Of a DNA stretch of 64,000 nt, positions 49,900 through 58,927 are shown piece after piece. The DNA is taken from positions 310,001 to 374,000 of the forward strand of contig NZ_JAAGLU010000001.1 in NCBI RefSeq assembly GCF_010550245.1, in the 5' to 3' direction. The translations under genes and the position numbers were made by a program. The notes beneath the pieces are model-generated. The model was given only the letters and a program-made list of their open reading frames with translations, ran no database searches and was not told where the DNA came from. This stretch comes from Streptomyces sp. SID12501. Its GTDB lineage: Bacteria; Actinomycetota; Actinomycetes; Streptomycetales; Streptomycetaceae. Within the stretch, counting starts at the first letter, position 1, and each line of letters opens with the position of its first letter.

Positions 49900-50781
49900 G
49901 TGAGACAAGGAGTCGACCCGGTCGTGTTACCGGCGGAAGACAGCGCGGAGGCCGCCGCTGCCCGTGCCGCGGTTCTGGCGCTGCGCAGGGACAGCGGGAT
50001 GCCTGTCGCGGGTGCGGCCTGGGTCGTCGGCCCGCAGTCGCTGCAGATCGGTGAGGCCAGCGGCGTGAAGTCGCCGTGCCGCCGGGGGTTCCCTGTGCCG
50101 GCGGGCGCCGGACTGATCGGGCAGGTGTTGACGACACGTCGGCTGGCAGCGGTGAGCGACTATCGGTCGGCCCAGCAGATCAGCCATGAGTACGACTCCT
50201 TCGTCGCGGCGGAGGAGGTGCGGGCAATGGCCGCGGCTCCCGTGATCGTGGGTACCACGGTACGAGCCGTGCTCTTCGTGGGGTCGCGTGACGCCGTACG
50301 GCTGGGTGACCGGGTACTGACCGCGGTGACGGCGGCGGCACGCGACCTGGAGCAGTTCCTCGCGACCCACGATCACGCGCACCGGCTCCTCTCGGAGGTC
50401 CGGGCCGTGCGGAGCCCTGCCTCGCCCCGTGACACGGTGGCCTTGGAACAGGTGCACGAGGTGCACACCGAGCTGCAGGACCTGACGGCGACGATCGGCG
50501 AGGGCCACCTCAAGGAGCGCTTCCACGAGGTGTGTTCCCTGCTGGAATCGGGCTGCTGCTCCGAGCGGGCATCACACGGGCCTGCGGCGCGTCTGTCACC
50601 ACGGGAACTGGACGTCCTGGCCGCGGTCGCCGCGGGCTGCACCAACCTGGAGATCTCCAGCCGGCTCGACATCGGGCTGGAGACCGTGAAGGGCTATCTG
50701 CGTTCGGTGATGCGCAAGCTCGGCACCGGCACCCGGCTCGAAGCCGTCACCGCGGCCCGCCGGGCGGGCCTGCTTCCGTAG
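49900..50781 (+). CDS. GAF-LuxR regulator 2, with a TTA codon
   Basis: A 293-residue paralogue of GAF-LuxR 1. The GAF-like domain (about 20-165) has the same landmarks (GLIGQVLTTRRLAAVSDY, ISHEYDSFVAAEEVRAMAAAPVIV). The LuxR HTH (about 228-291) reads LSPRELDVLAAVAAGCTNLEISSRLDIGLETVKGYLRSVMRKLG. A TTA codon lies at 49927-49929 (VVLPAED), codon 10 from the GTG at 49900. A GTG at 49858 would add 14 residues and is possible, but the motif-bearing leader favours 49900. A CTACCCCC-N3-TGAGGGGG site 150 bp upstream suggests autoregulation and control of EFE. Confidence 0.88.
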   Translation: MRQGVDPVVLPAEDSAEAAAARAAVLALRRDSGMPVAGAAWVVGPQSLQIGEASGVKSPCRRGFPVPAGAGLIGQVLTTRRLAAVSDYRSAQQISHEYDSFVAAEEVRAMAAAPVIVGTTVRAVLFVGSRDAVRLGDRVLTAVTAAARDLEQFLATHDHAHRLLSEVRAVRSPASPRDTVALEQVHEVHTELQDLTATIGEGHLKERFHEVCSLLESGCCSERASHGPAARLSPRELDVLAAVAAGCTNLEISSRLDIGLETVKGYLRSVMRKLGTGTRLEAVTAARRAGLLP

Positions 50782-50818
50782 AGCCGCGCTCCGCGGGTTC
50801 CCTCCCGCGCTGTTCGCC

Positions 50819-51532
50819 TCAACCTCCGAAGCGCGACGAGCCGAGCGTCACCTGGTGACCGACGAGGCTGATCTCGACGCCGTCCGCGGTGGCGCGCGCC
50901 GCTTCGAAGTTGACGCCCTCCGGCAGGCCTACCCGCCAGACGTTTCCGGCGCTTTCGACACCGGGGACCGTCAGGGAGAGTTCTGTGCCCTGCGCCAGGA
51001 GTGTTCCCGTGGCGTTCAGGGCCGTCCCGCCGACCGTTCCCGAGACCTTGACGCGTGCCGCCTGGCCGTTCGATCCCGGCGCCCGGGAGACCTGCAACGG
51101 GCCGCCGTCGCGCGTGAGCCGCGACAACACGCCGGACAGTTCCTCGTACGAGAGGGTCAGGGTGCCGGTGACGAGGTTCGCTTCGGCGCTGCGCGCGGTC
51201 AGTGATGTCACCCGCACACCACGCAGGTCCAGGTGGAGACGGTCGACGTGCAGATAGCCGCCCTGGAGGTTGGACGTGGTGTCGATGGTGAACCGGCTCG
51301 CGGTCAGCTTCACATGGCCGAAGTTCTCACCGGCCGCCTGGGTCAGGAAGGGAAAGCCCTCGATCGTCACGTCCACGTGGCCGTCGGTGGTGTTGGCGTA
51401 GCCGTACTTCTCCTCGGCGAGCTGTGTCGCTTCCTTGTCGGCGTAGTGCACCGCGGTGCGGTCGGCGGCCGTGAACAGCGCGGCGAGCACCACGACCGTG
51501 ATCAGCAGAACCTTCACCCATCGACGTCTCAC
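50819..51532 (-). CDS. LmeA-like (DUF2993) phospholipid-binding protein
   Basis: A 237-residue envelope protein with one N-terminal transmembrane helix or signal anchor (VKVLLITVVVLAALFTAADRTAVHYA) and the DUF2993 fold (DGHVDVTIEGFPFLTQAAGENFGHVKLTA, then LHLDLRGVRVTSL and a C-terminal LVGHQVTLGS). Mycobacterial LmeA of this family binds phosphatidylinositides and aids lipoglycan maturation. The streptomycete role is unknown. It is convergent with GAF-LuxR 2 (37 bp). Confidence 0.88.
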   Translation of the reverse strand: MRRRWVKVLLITVVVLAALFTAADRTAVHYADKEATQLAEEKYGYANTTDGHVDVTIEGFPFLTQAAGENFGHVKLTASRFTIDTTSNLQGGYLHVDRLHLDLRGVRVTSLTARSAEANLVTGTLTLSYEELSGVLSRLTRDGGPLQVSRAPGSNGQAARVKVSGTVGGTALNATGTLLAQGTELSLTVPGVESAGNVWRVGLPEGVNFEAARATADGVEISLVGHQVTLGSSRFGG

Positions 51533-51745
51533 GCCGATCCCCCATGCTGTGGTGAGCCGAGTACTGGGCGCTCACATGGAGGCCGGAGGCGACTCCAGGG
51601 TGCGGTTGGGCATGTGCGGGCGTCCGGTTGTTCAAGGCAGCGTCAAGGCGTCCGTCGTCGATGGAGGATCCGGCAGGAAAGAGACAGGAAGGAGCAGGAA
51701 ACGGCGGAGGGCGCTCGGCCCAGGTGGCGGGGAGCCCAGGAGGTG

Positions 51746-52603
51746 TCACACGCCGTCCAGCTCGGCCGACTCCTCGGCGGAGAGCACCAGGTCCACGGCG
51801 GCGGCGGAGTCGCGGATCGTCTCCGGGCGGCTGGCGCCGGGGATCGGCACGACCACCGGTGACTTTGCGAGCATCCAGGCCAGGCACACGCGCTGCGGGC
51901 TGACTCCGTGGGCCTCGGCGATGCGGGCGAAGGGGGCGTACGCCGAACCGAGGCCGCCGGCCCGGGAGATGCCGCCGAGCGGACTCCAGGGCAGGAACGC
52001 GATGCCCAGCTCGTCGCAGAGCCGCAGTTCCGGCTCGCTGGAGCGGAAGGCCGGGGAGAACTGGTTCTGCACGGCGACGAGACGTCCGCCGAGAATCTCG
52101 TTCGCCTGCCGGATCCGGTCCGGGTCGGCGTTGGAGATTCCGGCCATACGGATCTTGCCCTCGTCCAGCAGGTCCCGGACCGCGCCGATCGAATCCTCGT
52201 ACGGGACCTTGGGGTCGGGGCGGTGGAACTGGTACAGCCCGATGGCCTCCACGCCCAGGCGGCGCAGCGAGGCCTCGCACGCCTCCTTGATGTGTGCGGG
52301 GGAGCCGTCCAGGGTCCAACTGCCGTCACCGGGACGCAGGTGTCCGCCCTTGGTGGCGACCAGGACGTCCGGGCCGCGCTCGTGGGAGGCGAGCGCCTTG
52401 GCGATGAGGCTTTCGTTGTGACCGACCTCGTCGGCGCCCAGATGATAGGCGTCCGCCGTGTCGATCAGTGTCAGGCCCGAGTCGAGCGCGGCGTGGATGG
52501 TGGCGAGGGAACGGGCCTGGTCCGGCCGTCCCTCGATCGACATGGGCATCCCGCCCAGACCGATCGCGCTGACCTCCACGTCACCGATGCGTCGAGTGTG
52601 CAT
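51746..52603 (-). CDS. Aldo/keto reductase
   Basis: A 285-residue NADPH-dependent carbonyl reductase. Family features are GLGGMPMSI, catalytic Asp/Tyr in LIDTADAYHLG, Lys in LVATKGG, His in GLYQFHRPD, and the cofactor-binding tail PIPGASRPETIRDS. The start (MHTRRIGDVEVSAIGLGG) is the first ATG before the barrel. It is a stand-alone gene with no clear pathway partner, followed by the LmeA-like gene at 213 bp on the same strand. Confidence 0.92.
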   Translation of the reverse strand: MHTRRIGDVEVSAIGLGGMPMSIEGRPDQARSLATIHAALDSGLTLIDTADAYHLGADEVGHNESLIAKALASHERGPDVLVATKGGHLRPGDGSWTLDGSPAHIKEACEASLRRLGVEAIGLYQFHRPDPKVPYEDSIGAVRDLLDEGKIRMAGISNADPDRIRQANEILGGRLVAVQNQFSPAFRSSEPELRLCDELGIAFLPWSPLGGISRAGGLGSAYAPFARIAEAHGVSPQRVCLAWMLAKSPVVVPIPGASRPETIRDSAAAVDLVLSAEESAELDGV

Positions 52604-52868
52604 GTGCTCGTGACCTCTTCCGGATGTCGCGAAGTAAGGGTGCGCGCTCCAGCCTTGCTCGCCGCTGTGCTGAGGTCCAATAGAGGAATACGAACGCATT
52701 CAGCACCCGCGCAGCTGAATCGGGTTGCCGCCGCTGCTCGTCCACTCGTCGATCTGTCCGAGACCGACGGCCCGCCTCCCGGGGGCGCCCTGCGCACTGT
52801 CTTCTCCAGCGCCTCGACCGCGAGCGCCGACGGGTCCTGGCGACGGCACGGGCCGGAAGGCCACCGCT

Positions 52869-52961
52869 GATAAAATGGGGTCACGCTTCGACACCGCCGG
52901 GGCCCGTACCAAGGGGTACGGGCCCCGGGGCGTTCCAGGCGTCAGACCAGGAAGGTTCCTC
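52869..52961 (+). promoter_or_regulatory. Helicase mRNA leader with strong hairpin
   Basis: A -10-like TAAAAT (52871-52876) is followed by a 14-bp perfect stem CCGGGGCCCGTACC (52897-52910), loop AAGG, then GGTACGGGCCCCGG (52915-52928), 33 bp ahead of the helicase ATG. A hairpin this stable in the leader of a DEAD-box helicase gene suggests attenuation or cold-sensitive translation control. The role is inferred. Confidence 0.6.
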
Positions 52962-54383
52962 ATGAACGCCAGACCGTCGGGCCCCGGACACTCCCGTGCA
53001 GGCAAGCCCCAGCAGGCTGCTCTGTCGCAGGGCGAGCTCTCCACCCCGAAGACGGTGTCCCCGGGTCTGCCGCCGGCCGCCTCCTTCGACGCGCTCGGGC
53101 TGCCGCCGGAGCTCGTGGAGACGATGACGGGCCTCGGGGTCACGGAGCCCTTCCCGATCCAGGCGGCGACGCTGCCCAACGCGCTGGCCGGCCGTGACGT
53201 CCTGGGCCGCGCGCGAACCGGCTCCGGCAAGACACTCGCCTTCGGGCTCGCGCTGCTCGTCCGTACGGCCGGCCGGCGTGCGGAGTCCAAGCGGCCGCTC
53301 GCCCTGGTGCTGGTGCCGACCCGGGAACTCGCGCAGCAGGTGGGCGACGCGCTGGCACCGTACGCGCGGACACTGAACGTACGACTGGCGACGGTGGTCG
53401 GCGGGCTGTCGATCAACCGGCAGCAGGCGGAGCTGCGGACCGGCGCCGAGGTGCTCATCGCGACCCCCGGACGGCTGACCGACCTGGTGTCGCGCCGGGA
53501 CTGCGTCCTGAACCACGTGCGGATCACGGTGCTGGACGAGGCGGACCAGATGTGCGACCTGGGGTTCCTGCCCCAGGTGTCGGACATCATGGACCAGCTC
53601 CCCTCCGACGGACAGCGGCTGCTGTTCTCGGCGACGCTCGACCGCAACGTGGACCAGCTGGTACGCGACCACCTGCACGACCCGGTGGTCGCCACTGTCG
53701 ACCGGGTGGCGGGCTCGGTCACCACGATGGAACACCACGTCCTGAACATCCACGCCGCCGACAAGTACGCGACCGCGACGGAGATCGCCGCGCGGGACGG
53801 CCGGGTACTGATGTTCCTGGACACCAAGACGGGCGTGGACCAGTTCACCCGTCATCTGCGGGCCAGCGGGGTACGGGCCGGCGCCCTGCACAGCGGGAAG
53901 TCGCAGCCGCAGCGCATGCACACGCTCGGCCAGTTCAAGGACGGTGCGATCACCGTGCTGGTGGCCACCAACGTCGCCGCGCGGGGAATTCACATCGACG
54001 ACCTGGACCTGGTCGTCAACGTCGACCCGCCGGCCGACGCCAAGGACTACCTGCACCGCGGCGGGCGCACGGCGCGCGCGGGGGAGTCGGGGAAGGTGGT
54101 CACCCTGGTCACCCCCAACCAGCGGCGCGACGTCAACCGGATGATGACCGACGCCGGGATTCGCCCGACGGTCGCACAAGTGCACTCCGGCGAGGAGAAG
54201 CTGACCGCCATCACCGGCGCGAAGCGCCCGCCGACCGAGACGAAGACCAACACCGGCAACGCCCCCTTCCGCGGCATCGGCACCCGCCCGGGCCGCCCCG
54301 TTGCCAAGGAGTCCCGTAAAGCCACCGAGGCCCGCAAGATCGCGGACGCCCGGGCGGCGGCCCGGGTCCGCAAGGGGCGCTGA
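52962..54383 (+). CDS. DEAD-box RNA helicase
   Basis: A 473-residue ATP-dependent RNA helicase. Motifs in order: Q motif (EPFPIQAATLP), Walker A ARTGSGKT, PTRELA, TPGR, VLDEADQM, LFSATL, VATNVAARGIHI and HRGGRTARAG. The C-terminal ~60 residues are basic and low complexity (KESRKATEARKIADARAAARVRKGR), good for RNA binding. It resembles the RhlE/DeaD-type helicases that unwind structured mRNA during cold stress or ribosome assembly. A strong leader hairpin precedes the ATG. It is convergent with the HD gene. Confidence 0.93.
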   Translation: MNARPSGPGHSRAGKPQQAALSQGELSTPKTVSPGLPPAASFDALGLPPELVETMTGLGVTEPFPIQAATLPNALAGRDVLGRARTGSGKTLAFGLALLVRTAGRRAESKRPLALVLVPTRELAQQVGDALAPYARTLNVRLATVVGGLSINRQQAELRTGAEVLIATPGRLTDLVSRRDCVLNHVRITVLDEADQMCDLGFLPQVSDIMDQLPSDGQRLLFSATLDRNVDQLVRDHLHDPVVATVDRVAGSVTTMEHHVLNIHAADKYATATEIAARDGRVLMFLDTKTGVDQFTRHLRASGVRAGALHSGKSQPQRMHTLGQFKDGAITVLVATNVAARGIHIDDLDLVVNVDPPADAKDYLHRGGRTARAGESGKVVTLVTPNQRRDVNRMMTDAGIRPTVAQVHSGEEKLTAITGAKRPPTETKTNTGNAPFRGIGTRPGRPVAKESRKATEARKIADARAAARVRKGR

Positions 54384-54414
54384 CGCGGAGGTGAGAGAGG
54401 GGGACCCTCGATCC

Positions 54415-55008
54415 TCAGCCGTAGATCGGAAAGGATGCCTGGAACGCCAAGCGCTGGTCGGCCTCGTCGCCGATGTGGGTGAGGACCTCGTCGAGCGCGA
54501 TGAACTCTTCCCATGCCGCTCGGCCACTGGCTTCGGCCAGCCGGGCCACGACAAGATCTTCCAGGTCAGGGACCCGCTTGTTCTTCCAGATCTTGTCGGC
54601 AAGGCTGACGAGCAAGTCCTCCAGGCCGACACGCGTGTCCACCCATGACGCGTGAGTCGCGGCGAAGCGCGCCAGGTCCGGGCTGACGCCGTGGTCGAGC
54701 AGAAGGGTCTGCCCGGCCTCCTCGTGAGCCGATCCGGGCCCCGAGAGCTCGCCGTGGTGCACCGTTTTTCCCACGTCATGAGTGGCTGCCCCGAAGAGCA
54801 CCGCCTCGCGGTCGAACAGCACAGCGGGGCAGTGCTGTTCCATCCAGTCGACCAACTGGTGCGCGACGTCGTGGACAGCCCGTAGATGAGCCGCCAGCCG
54901 GGGCGGACTTCCCAGCTCCGACAGAAGGTTTGAGACACGATCCGGCAGAGGAAGCAGGGGCGGGTCGGCGGTGCCGCTCACGGCTCTCGACAAGAGCGTG
55001 TTGGTCAT
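54415..55008 (-). CDS. HD-domain metal-dependent phosphohydrolase
   Basis: A 197-residue protein with an HD domain: first His in HLRAVHDVAHQLVDWM, the His-Asp pair in GAATHDVGKTVHH, and the later Asp in VSLADKIWKNKR. This is the His..HisAsp..Asp pattern of HD nucleotide phosphohydrolases. The start (MTNTLLSRAVSG) is the first in-frame ATG. The substrate is unknown; the small size suggests a nucleotide or cyclic-nucleotide target. It is not clearly in an operon. Confidence 0.85.
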   Translation of the reverse strand: MTNTLLSRAVSGTADPPLLPLPDRVSNLLSELGSPPRLAAHLRAVHDVAHQLVDWMEQHCPAVLFDREAVLFGAATHDVGKTVHHGELSGPGSAHEEAGQTLLLDHGVSPDLARFAATHASWVDTRVGLEDLLVSLADKIWKNKRVPDLEDLVVARLAEASGRAAWEEFIALDEVLTHIGDEADQRLAFQASFPIYG

Positions 55009-55170
55009 CACCGCGCCAGAGTACTGACAGACCGCGGTCTCCTCTTGTGGATTCCCGCGCACGTCGCGAAGGTCGCCGCCCGAGGGCGGCTCAGTCCGGC
55101 GCGGGTCACGGTTCGGGGGCGAGCCCGTCGTGTTCGGCGCGGATCGTCGGATCGGGCCGTTGACCGGTCG

Positions 55171-55743
55171 TCAGAGGGCGAACGCTTCGGTCAGGCGCAC
55201 GCTGTAGCCGTCCTCCTCCATGAGGACGACGGTGACGCCGAAGGGGGAGGGATGGTCGATCTCGAGCGGGATGAAGGAGTAGTCGACCGCGGCCCGGACC
55301 GGCGGGATCAGTTCGCCGTCCCGCTGGGGTTCCGGCGCGGGGAGCCACTGCGGTTCGACCGTGGCTCGGCCCACGGGGGAGTCGGCGACGGCCCGCTCGG
55401 CGTAGGGGAAGCGGTGCAGGGTGTGGCCGTCCTTCGTGGCGTGCACCAGGTTCAGGCACGGCGCGGGGTCGGCGACCGGCAACTCGCAGGACGCGGCGAC
55501 GTCCTGCGTCTCCCAGGCGAGGACGACCTCGTCGGCACCGGCCGCCGCGGCGATGTTCGACAACTGGGCGATGCCCGTGAGCGCGTCCTTGCCGGTCTCG
55601 ACGGGACGCAGCCAGATCAGGCCGACGAGTTCACCGCGGACCAGCGGCATGATGACCGGGCGGGGTACCGCCCCCTCGCCCGGGCCCGCGACGTACGCGT
55701 TCTTCATCGATACGGCCAGTGCGTCCCAGGTCTGCGTGTCCAC
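55171..55743 (-). CDS. Conserved hypothetical protein downstream of the STM401x-type operon
   Basis: A 190-residue soluble protein that I do not recognise beyond a likely actinobacterial hypothetical. It has an alpha/beta look (VIMPLVRGELVGLIWLRP, DEVVLAWETQDVAASCEL) and a C-terminal strand (PFGVTVVLMEEDGYSVRLTEAF). There is no membrane segment or catalytic motif. The gene starts 25 bp after the radical SAM gene on the same strand, so it is probably the sixth gene of that operon. Confidence 0.75.
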   Translation of the reverse strand: MDTQTWDALAVSMKNAYVAGPGEGAVPRPVIMPLVRGELVGLIWLRPVETGKDALTGIAQLSNIAAAAGADEVVLAWETQDVAASCELPVADPAPCLNLVHATKDGHTLHRFPYAERAVADSPVGRATVEPQWLPAPEPQRDGELIPPVRAAVDYSFIPLEIDHPSPFGVTVVLMEEDGYSVRLTEAFAL

Positions 55744-55768
55744 GAACTTCCTCTCACCAACAGCACGT

Positions 55769-56695
55769 TCACGACTCAGGCGACCCTGTCATGGCAGCCG
55801 CGCCGATGCCACTTCGCGCGTACGGGACCAGCGGCAGGAGCGGCCGGTGCGGGACGGCCCGCGGAATCCGCTCCAGGACGCCGCCGGCGAACACGTCGTA
55901 CAGCGGCAGCGTCTCCAGGTGCACGTATCCGATGTGGCAGTCGCACATCTCCGAGGGACAGGCCCGCGGGCGAAGCGCGGCACGGTAGGAGCCGTCGTAC
56001 AGATTTCCCAGCTCCGCGCGGACGAAATGACAGCGGCGCACCGCGCCCTCACCGTCCACCGAGAGCACCGACTCACCGGTGCGGCACGGCAGGCCCGCCG
56101 ATCGGTGCGGGTGGCGGCTGAACGGGAAGAGTGGGTCGAGTTCTGCCCACCGGTCGGCCTGCTCGTCCGTGTAGGTATGCCCTTCGGCCGCGTTCACCCA
56201 CAGGTAGACATGCTCCGGCAGCTCGGCGCGCAGCCGTCGCGCGTGCTCCAGATGGTCCGGTACGCCGACTATGCCGACGCTGAAGCGGACCCCGAGGGCG
56301 GACAGCTCGTACGTCTTGGCCAGGAACCGTTCGTAGGGCGTCTGCCCCGGATGGTAGGTGCACCACAGGGCGACGGTGTCGCGGTCCGCGTCCGCCAGCC
56401 AGTCGGTGCGGCAGCTCAGGTTGGTCTGGATCGCGACCCGGCGTATGTGCGGCTGGTGCGAGAGTTCCACGAGAGCGCGCCGGTACCAGGAGCGGACCAG
56501 CCCCTCGCCCCACGGGGTGAAGAGCACCGACAGGCCGTCCTCCCGCTGCTCGCACGCCCACGCCGTGAACCGCTCCAGTGCCGCACGGTCGGCGCGCAAC
56601 TGCGCTGTGGTGTCGCGGCGCTTCGCGAACGGGCAGTAGGGGCAGTCGTAGTCGCAGGAGGAGAGCGGCCCTCGGTACAGCAGTGTCAGATCCAC
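55769..56695 (-). CDS. STM4011-family radical SAM protein
   Basis: A 308-residue radical SAM enzyme starting at GTG. The cluster-binding motif CDYDCPYCPFAKR (CxxxCxxC) is at the N-terminus, followed by barrel segments (VAIQTNLSC, WCTYHPGQTPYERFLAK). Extra cysteines near the C-terminus (CRTGESVLSVDGEGAVRRC, CPSEMCDCHIGY) look like an auxiliary iron-sulfur cluster region, as in SPASM-like proteins. It follows the STM4012-type gene by 10 bp. The order STM4015-4014-4013-4012-4011 is kept along transcription. The reaction of this conserved cassette is unknown. Confidence 0.88.
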   Translation of the reverse strand: MDLTLLYRGPLSSCDYDCPYCPFAKRRDTTAQLRADRAALERFTAWACEQREDGLSVLFTPWGEGLVRSWYRRALVELSHQPHIRRVAIQTNLSCRTDWLADADRDTVALWCTYHPGQTPYERFLAKTYELSALGVRFSVGIVGVPDHLEHARRLRAELPEHVYLWVNAAEGHTYTDEQADRWAELDPLFPFSRHPHRSAGLPCRTGESVLSVDGEGAVRRCHFVRAELGNLYDGSYRAALRPRACPSEMCDCHIGYVHLETLPLYDVFAGGVLERIPRAVPHRPLLPLVPYARSGIGAAAMTGSPES

Positions 56696-56705
56696 CGGAC
56701 GCCTC

Positions 56706-58079
56706 TCACTTCGTCTCGTAGGCGGCCATGGCGTCGCGCACGTCCGGTGAGAAGAAGTCGGGGCCGATGGCGTCCGAGTGGGCCAGTCCCTCGGCGGACA
56801 GTCGCAGCCGCTCCGCCCGGTCGCCGTCGAGCCAGCCACGGGCGGCGAGTGTGTCCAGCTCGGCGGGGAAGTCGTCGAACGGGTCCGAACCGAACCGCAG
56901 CCGGTATTCCGCGACGGGCATGCCCTCGGCCTGGAGCAGCGACTGCAGCAGATGCCTGCGCCGTGCCTCGTCCTCGTCGACCGGGCGCCCGTGCAGCGCG
57001 CGGGAGAAGTCCTCGGTGGCGGTGTAGTCGTCGATGATGCCGCGTATCTCCCGCATCGACACCGCGTAGTCGAAGGAGTAGTGCAGCCGCGAGGTGTACG
57101 AACGGGCACCGCAGCCCAGACCGATCATGCCGTCGGTCTGGCAGGCGTAGTCGTCCGGGCCCTGCGGCGGCGCGTCCGAGCGCCGGAACATGCGCATCGA
57201 CACCTGCTCGTAGCCCTGGGAGAGGAGATGGTCGCGGCCCTCCCGGTAGCGGCGCAGGCGTTGCTCGTCCCACTCCCGGTCGGCTGCCGGCGGGTCGGTG
57301 TGGCGGCCGAGGCCGGTGAGCGGGCGGATGTAGAGGGGGTACAGATAGATCTCCTCGGGGCGCCAGGCGAGGGCCGCGTCGAGCGAGTAGCGCCAACTGG
57401 CCGCCGTCTGACCGTCGATTCCGTAGATCAGGTCGATGTTGAGGACGGGCACGCCGGCCTCGCGGATCCGGGTCAGCGCCGCCTCGACGTCGGACCTGTG
57501 CTGCGGGCGTACGGCGGCCCGCGCCTCCTCCTCGACGAAGCTCTGCACGCCGAGGCTGACGCGGGTGGCGCCCCGCTCGACCAGCACGGCGAGCCGGTCG
57601 GCCGTGGCCGTGGACGGCGACGCCTCCACGGACAGCGGGACGGCCCGCAGGTCCACGCCCATCTCCAGCTCGGCGATGTCGCACAGGCGCTCCAGCTCGG
57701 CGGCCTCCAGGAAGGTCGGAGTGCCGCCGCCGAACGCGGCGTTGGCGAACCGCGGGGGCTGTGCGTCGCCCAGGGCCTCACGGACGGCGGCGGCCTGGCG
57801 CCGCAGGGCGTCCAGGTAGCGGCCCGTCAGACCGTCCGGCGCGCCGATACGGGTGAACAGGTTGCAGAAGCCGCAGCGGACCTCGCAGAACGGGATGTGC
57901 AGGTACAGGGACAGCGCTTGGCGAGACTCGCCGGCCCACAGGTCCGCGAGCCGGGGCCCCGGCGTGAGCGGCCGGTAGGCGGTCTTGTGCGGGTACGCGT
58001 ACGTATAGCTCTGGTACGGCCGTGGCGGGCGGGCGGCGGTGCCCGCCGAGTCGTCCGCTGACATGATGGTCGTGCTCAT
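56706..58079 (-). CDS. STM4012-family radical SAM protein (HemN-like)
   Basis: A 457-residue radical SAM protein with a coproporphyrinogen-oxidase (HemN)-like layout: YLHIPFCEVRCGFCNLF (CxxxCxxC), FGGGTPTFL, SVEASPSTAT, RVSLGVQSF, NIDLIYGIDGQT and a C-terminal winged-helix-like domain ending in DVRDAMAAYETK. HemN relatives include heme chaperones and methyltransferases; members of this family are defined by cassette context rather than by a known reaction. The ATG overlaps the upstream stop (ATGA). Confidence 0.9.
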   Translation of the reverse strand: MSTTIMSADDSAGTAARPPRPYQSYTYAYPHKTAYRPLTPGPRLADLWAGESRQALSLYLHIPFCEVRCGFCNLFTRIGAPDGLTGRYLDALRRQAAAVREALGDAQPPRFANAAFGGGTPTFLEAAELERLCDIAELEMGVDLRAVPLSVEASPSTATADRLAVLVERGATRVSLGVQSFVEEEARAAVRPQHRSDVEAALTRIREAGVPVLNIDLIYGIDGQTAASWRYSLDAALAWRPEEIYLYPLYIRPLTGLGRHTDPPAADREWDEQRLRRYREGRDHLLSQGYEQVSMRMFRRSDAPPQGPDDYACQTDGMIGLGCGARSYTSRLHYSFDYAVSMREIRGIIDDYTATEDFSRALHGRPVDEDEARRRHLLQSLLQAEGMPVAEYRLRFGSDPFDDFPAELDTLAARGWLDGDRAERLRLSAEGLAHSDAIGPDFFSPDVRDAMAAYETK

Positions 58080-58927
58080 GCGGACGGCTCCAGGAAGAAG
58101 TGGCCGTAGGGCACGGTCCACACGGATTCGTGGGCGAGGCGGTGACCGGTGTAACCGTCGTCCCCGTAGGCGGTGCCGTGGTCGGAGCAGACGATGGCGA
58201 AGCAGCGTCGGCGCGAACTCATCGCCGCGAACAGCCGCCCGACATGACGGTCGACGTACTCCAGCGCGGCGGCATGCGTGAGCCGGCTGTCGCCCGCCTC
58301 GCGGGTCGCGCCGGGGAGGTGGAACCAGTTCGGCTGGTGCAGCGCGGAGGCGTTCAGGAAGAGGAACAGCCGCTGCTCCGGCGGCAGTTCGGAGACCGTC
58401 TTCTCGGCGCGTGCCACCTGCGCCTCGAAGGAGGTAGGGGAGGCCACCGAGAACTCCGGCTCCCAGTGGCTCTCCTGGAAGAACCCGGGCAGTACGTCGC
58501 CCAGGGCGCCCTGCTTGTTGAAGAAGCCGACGCCTCCGACGCACACCGTGCGGTAGCCGTGCGCGGCCAGGCCGGACACGAGGTCCGGGGTGTCGAAGAC
58601 GTACGTGCCCTCCGCTGTCGTCTCGCTGCCCGCGAACCGGGCCGCGAACAGGCGCCGATGTGGTCCGGGCATGGCCGGTGTGGGCAGGAAGCCCGCGAAC
58701 ATCGCCTGGTGGGAGGCGTAGGTGAAGCTCCCGGGAGCGTGGCGCTTCTCCCAGGTGCCGCCCGGCAGGTGCGCGGTCAGGTTGGGCAGCCGCCCGGCGG
58801 CGGCGAGTTCGACGGCCACGTCGTGGCGGAGGGTGTCCAGGGTGAGCAGCAGCAGGTCGTCGCGGCCCACCACCTGGTTCATGTCCGGCCCGTCGGCCGG
58901 GGCGGGATGGGGCTCAGACGGTGGCAT
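58076..58927 (-). CDS. STM4013-family hydrolase (alkaline-phosphatase superfamily)
   Basis: A 283-residue metallohydrolase. The superfamily metal/nucleophile region is near the N-terminus (LLLLTLDTLRHDVAVELAAAG) and the metal-binding AIVCSDHGTAYGDDGYTGHR near the C-terminus. It lacks a signal peptide, so it acts in the cytosol. It overlaps the upstream STM4014-type gene by 14 bp and the STM4012-type gene by 4 bp. It probably removes a phosphate or sulfate from the cassette's product or substrate. Confidence 0.88.
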   Translation of the reverse strand: MPPSEPHPAPADGPDMNQVVGRDDLLLLTLDTLRHDVAVELAAAGRLPNLTAHLPGGTWEKRHAPGSFTYASHQAMFAGFLPTPAMPGPHRRLFAARFAGSETTAEGTYVFDTPDLVSGLAAHGYRTVCVGGVGFFNKQGALGDVLPGFFQESHWEPEFSVASPTSFEAQVARAEKTVSELPPEQRLFLFLNASALHQPNWFHLPGATREAGDSRLTHAAALEYVDRHVGRLFAAMSSRRRCFAIVCSDHGTAYGDDGYTGHRLAHESVWTVPYGHFFLEPSA

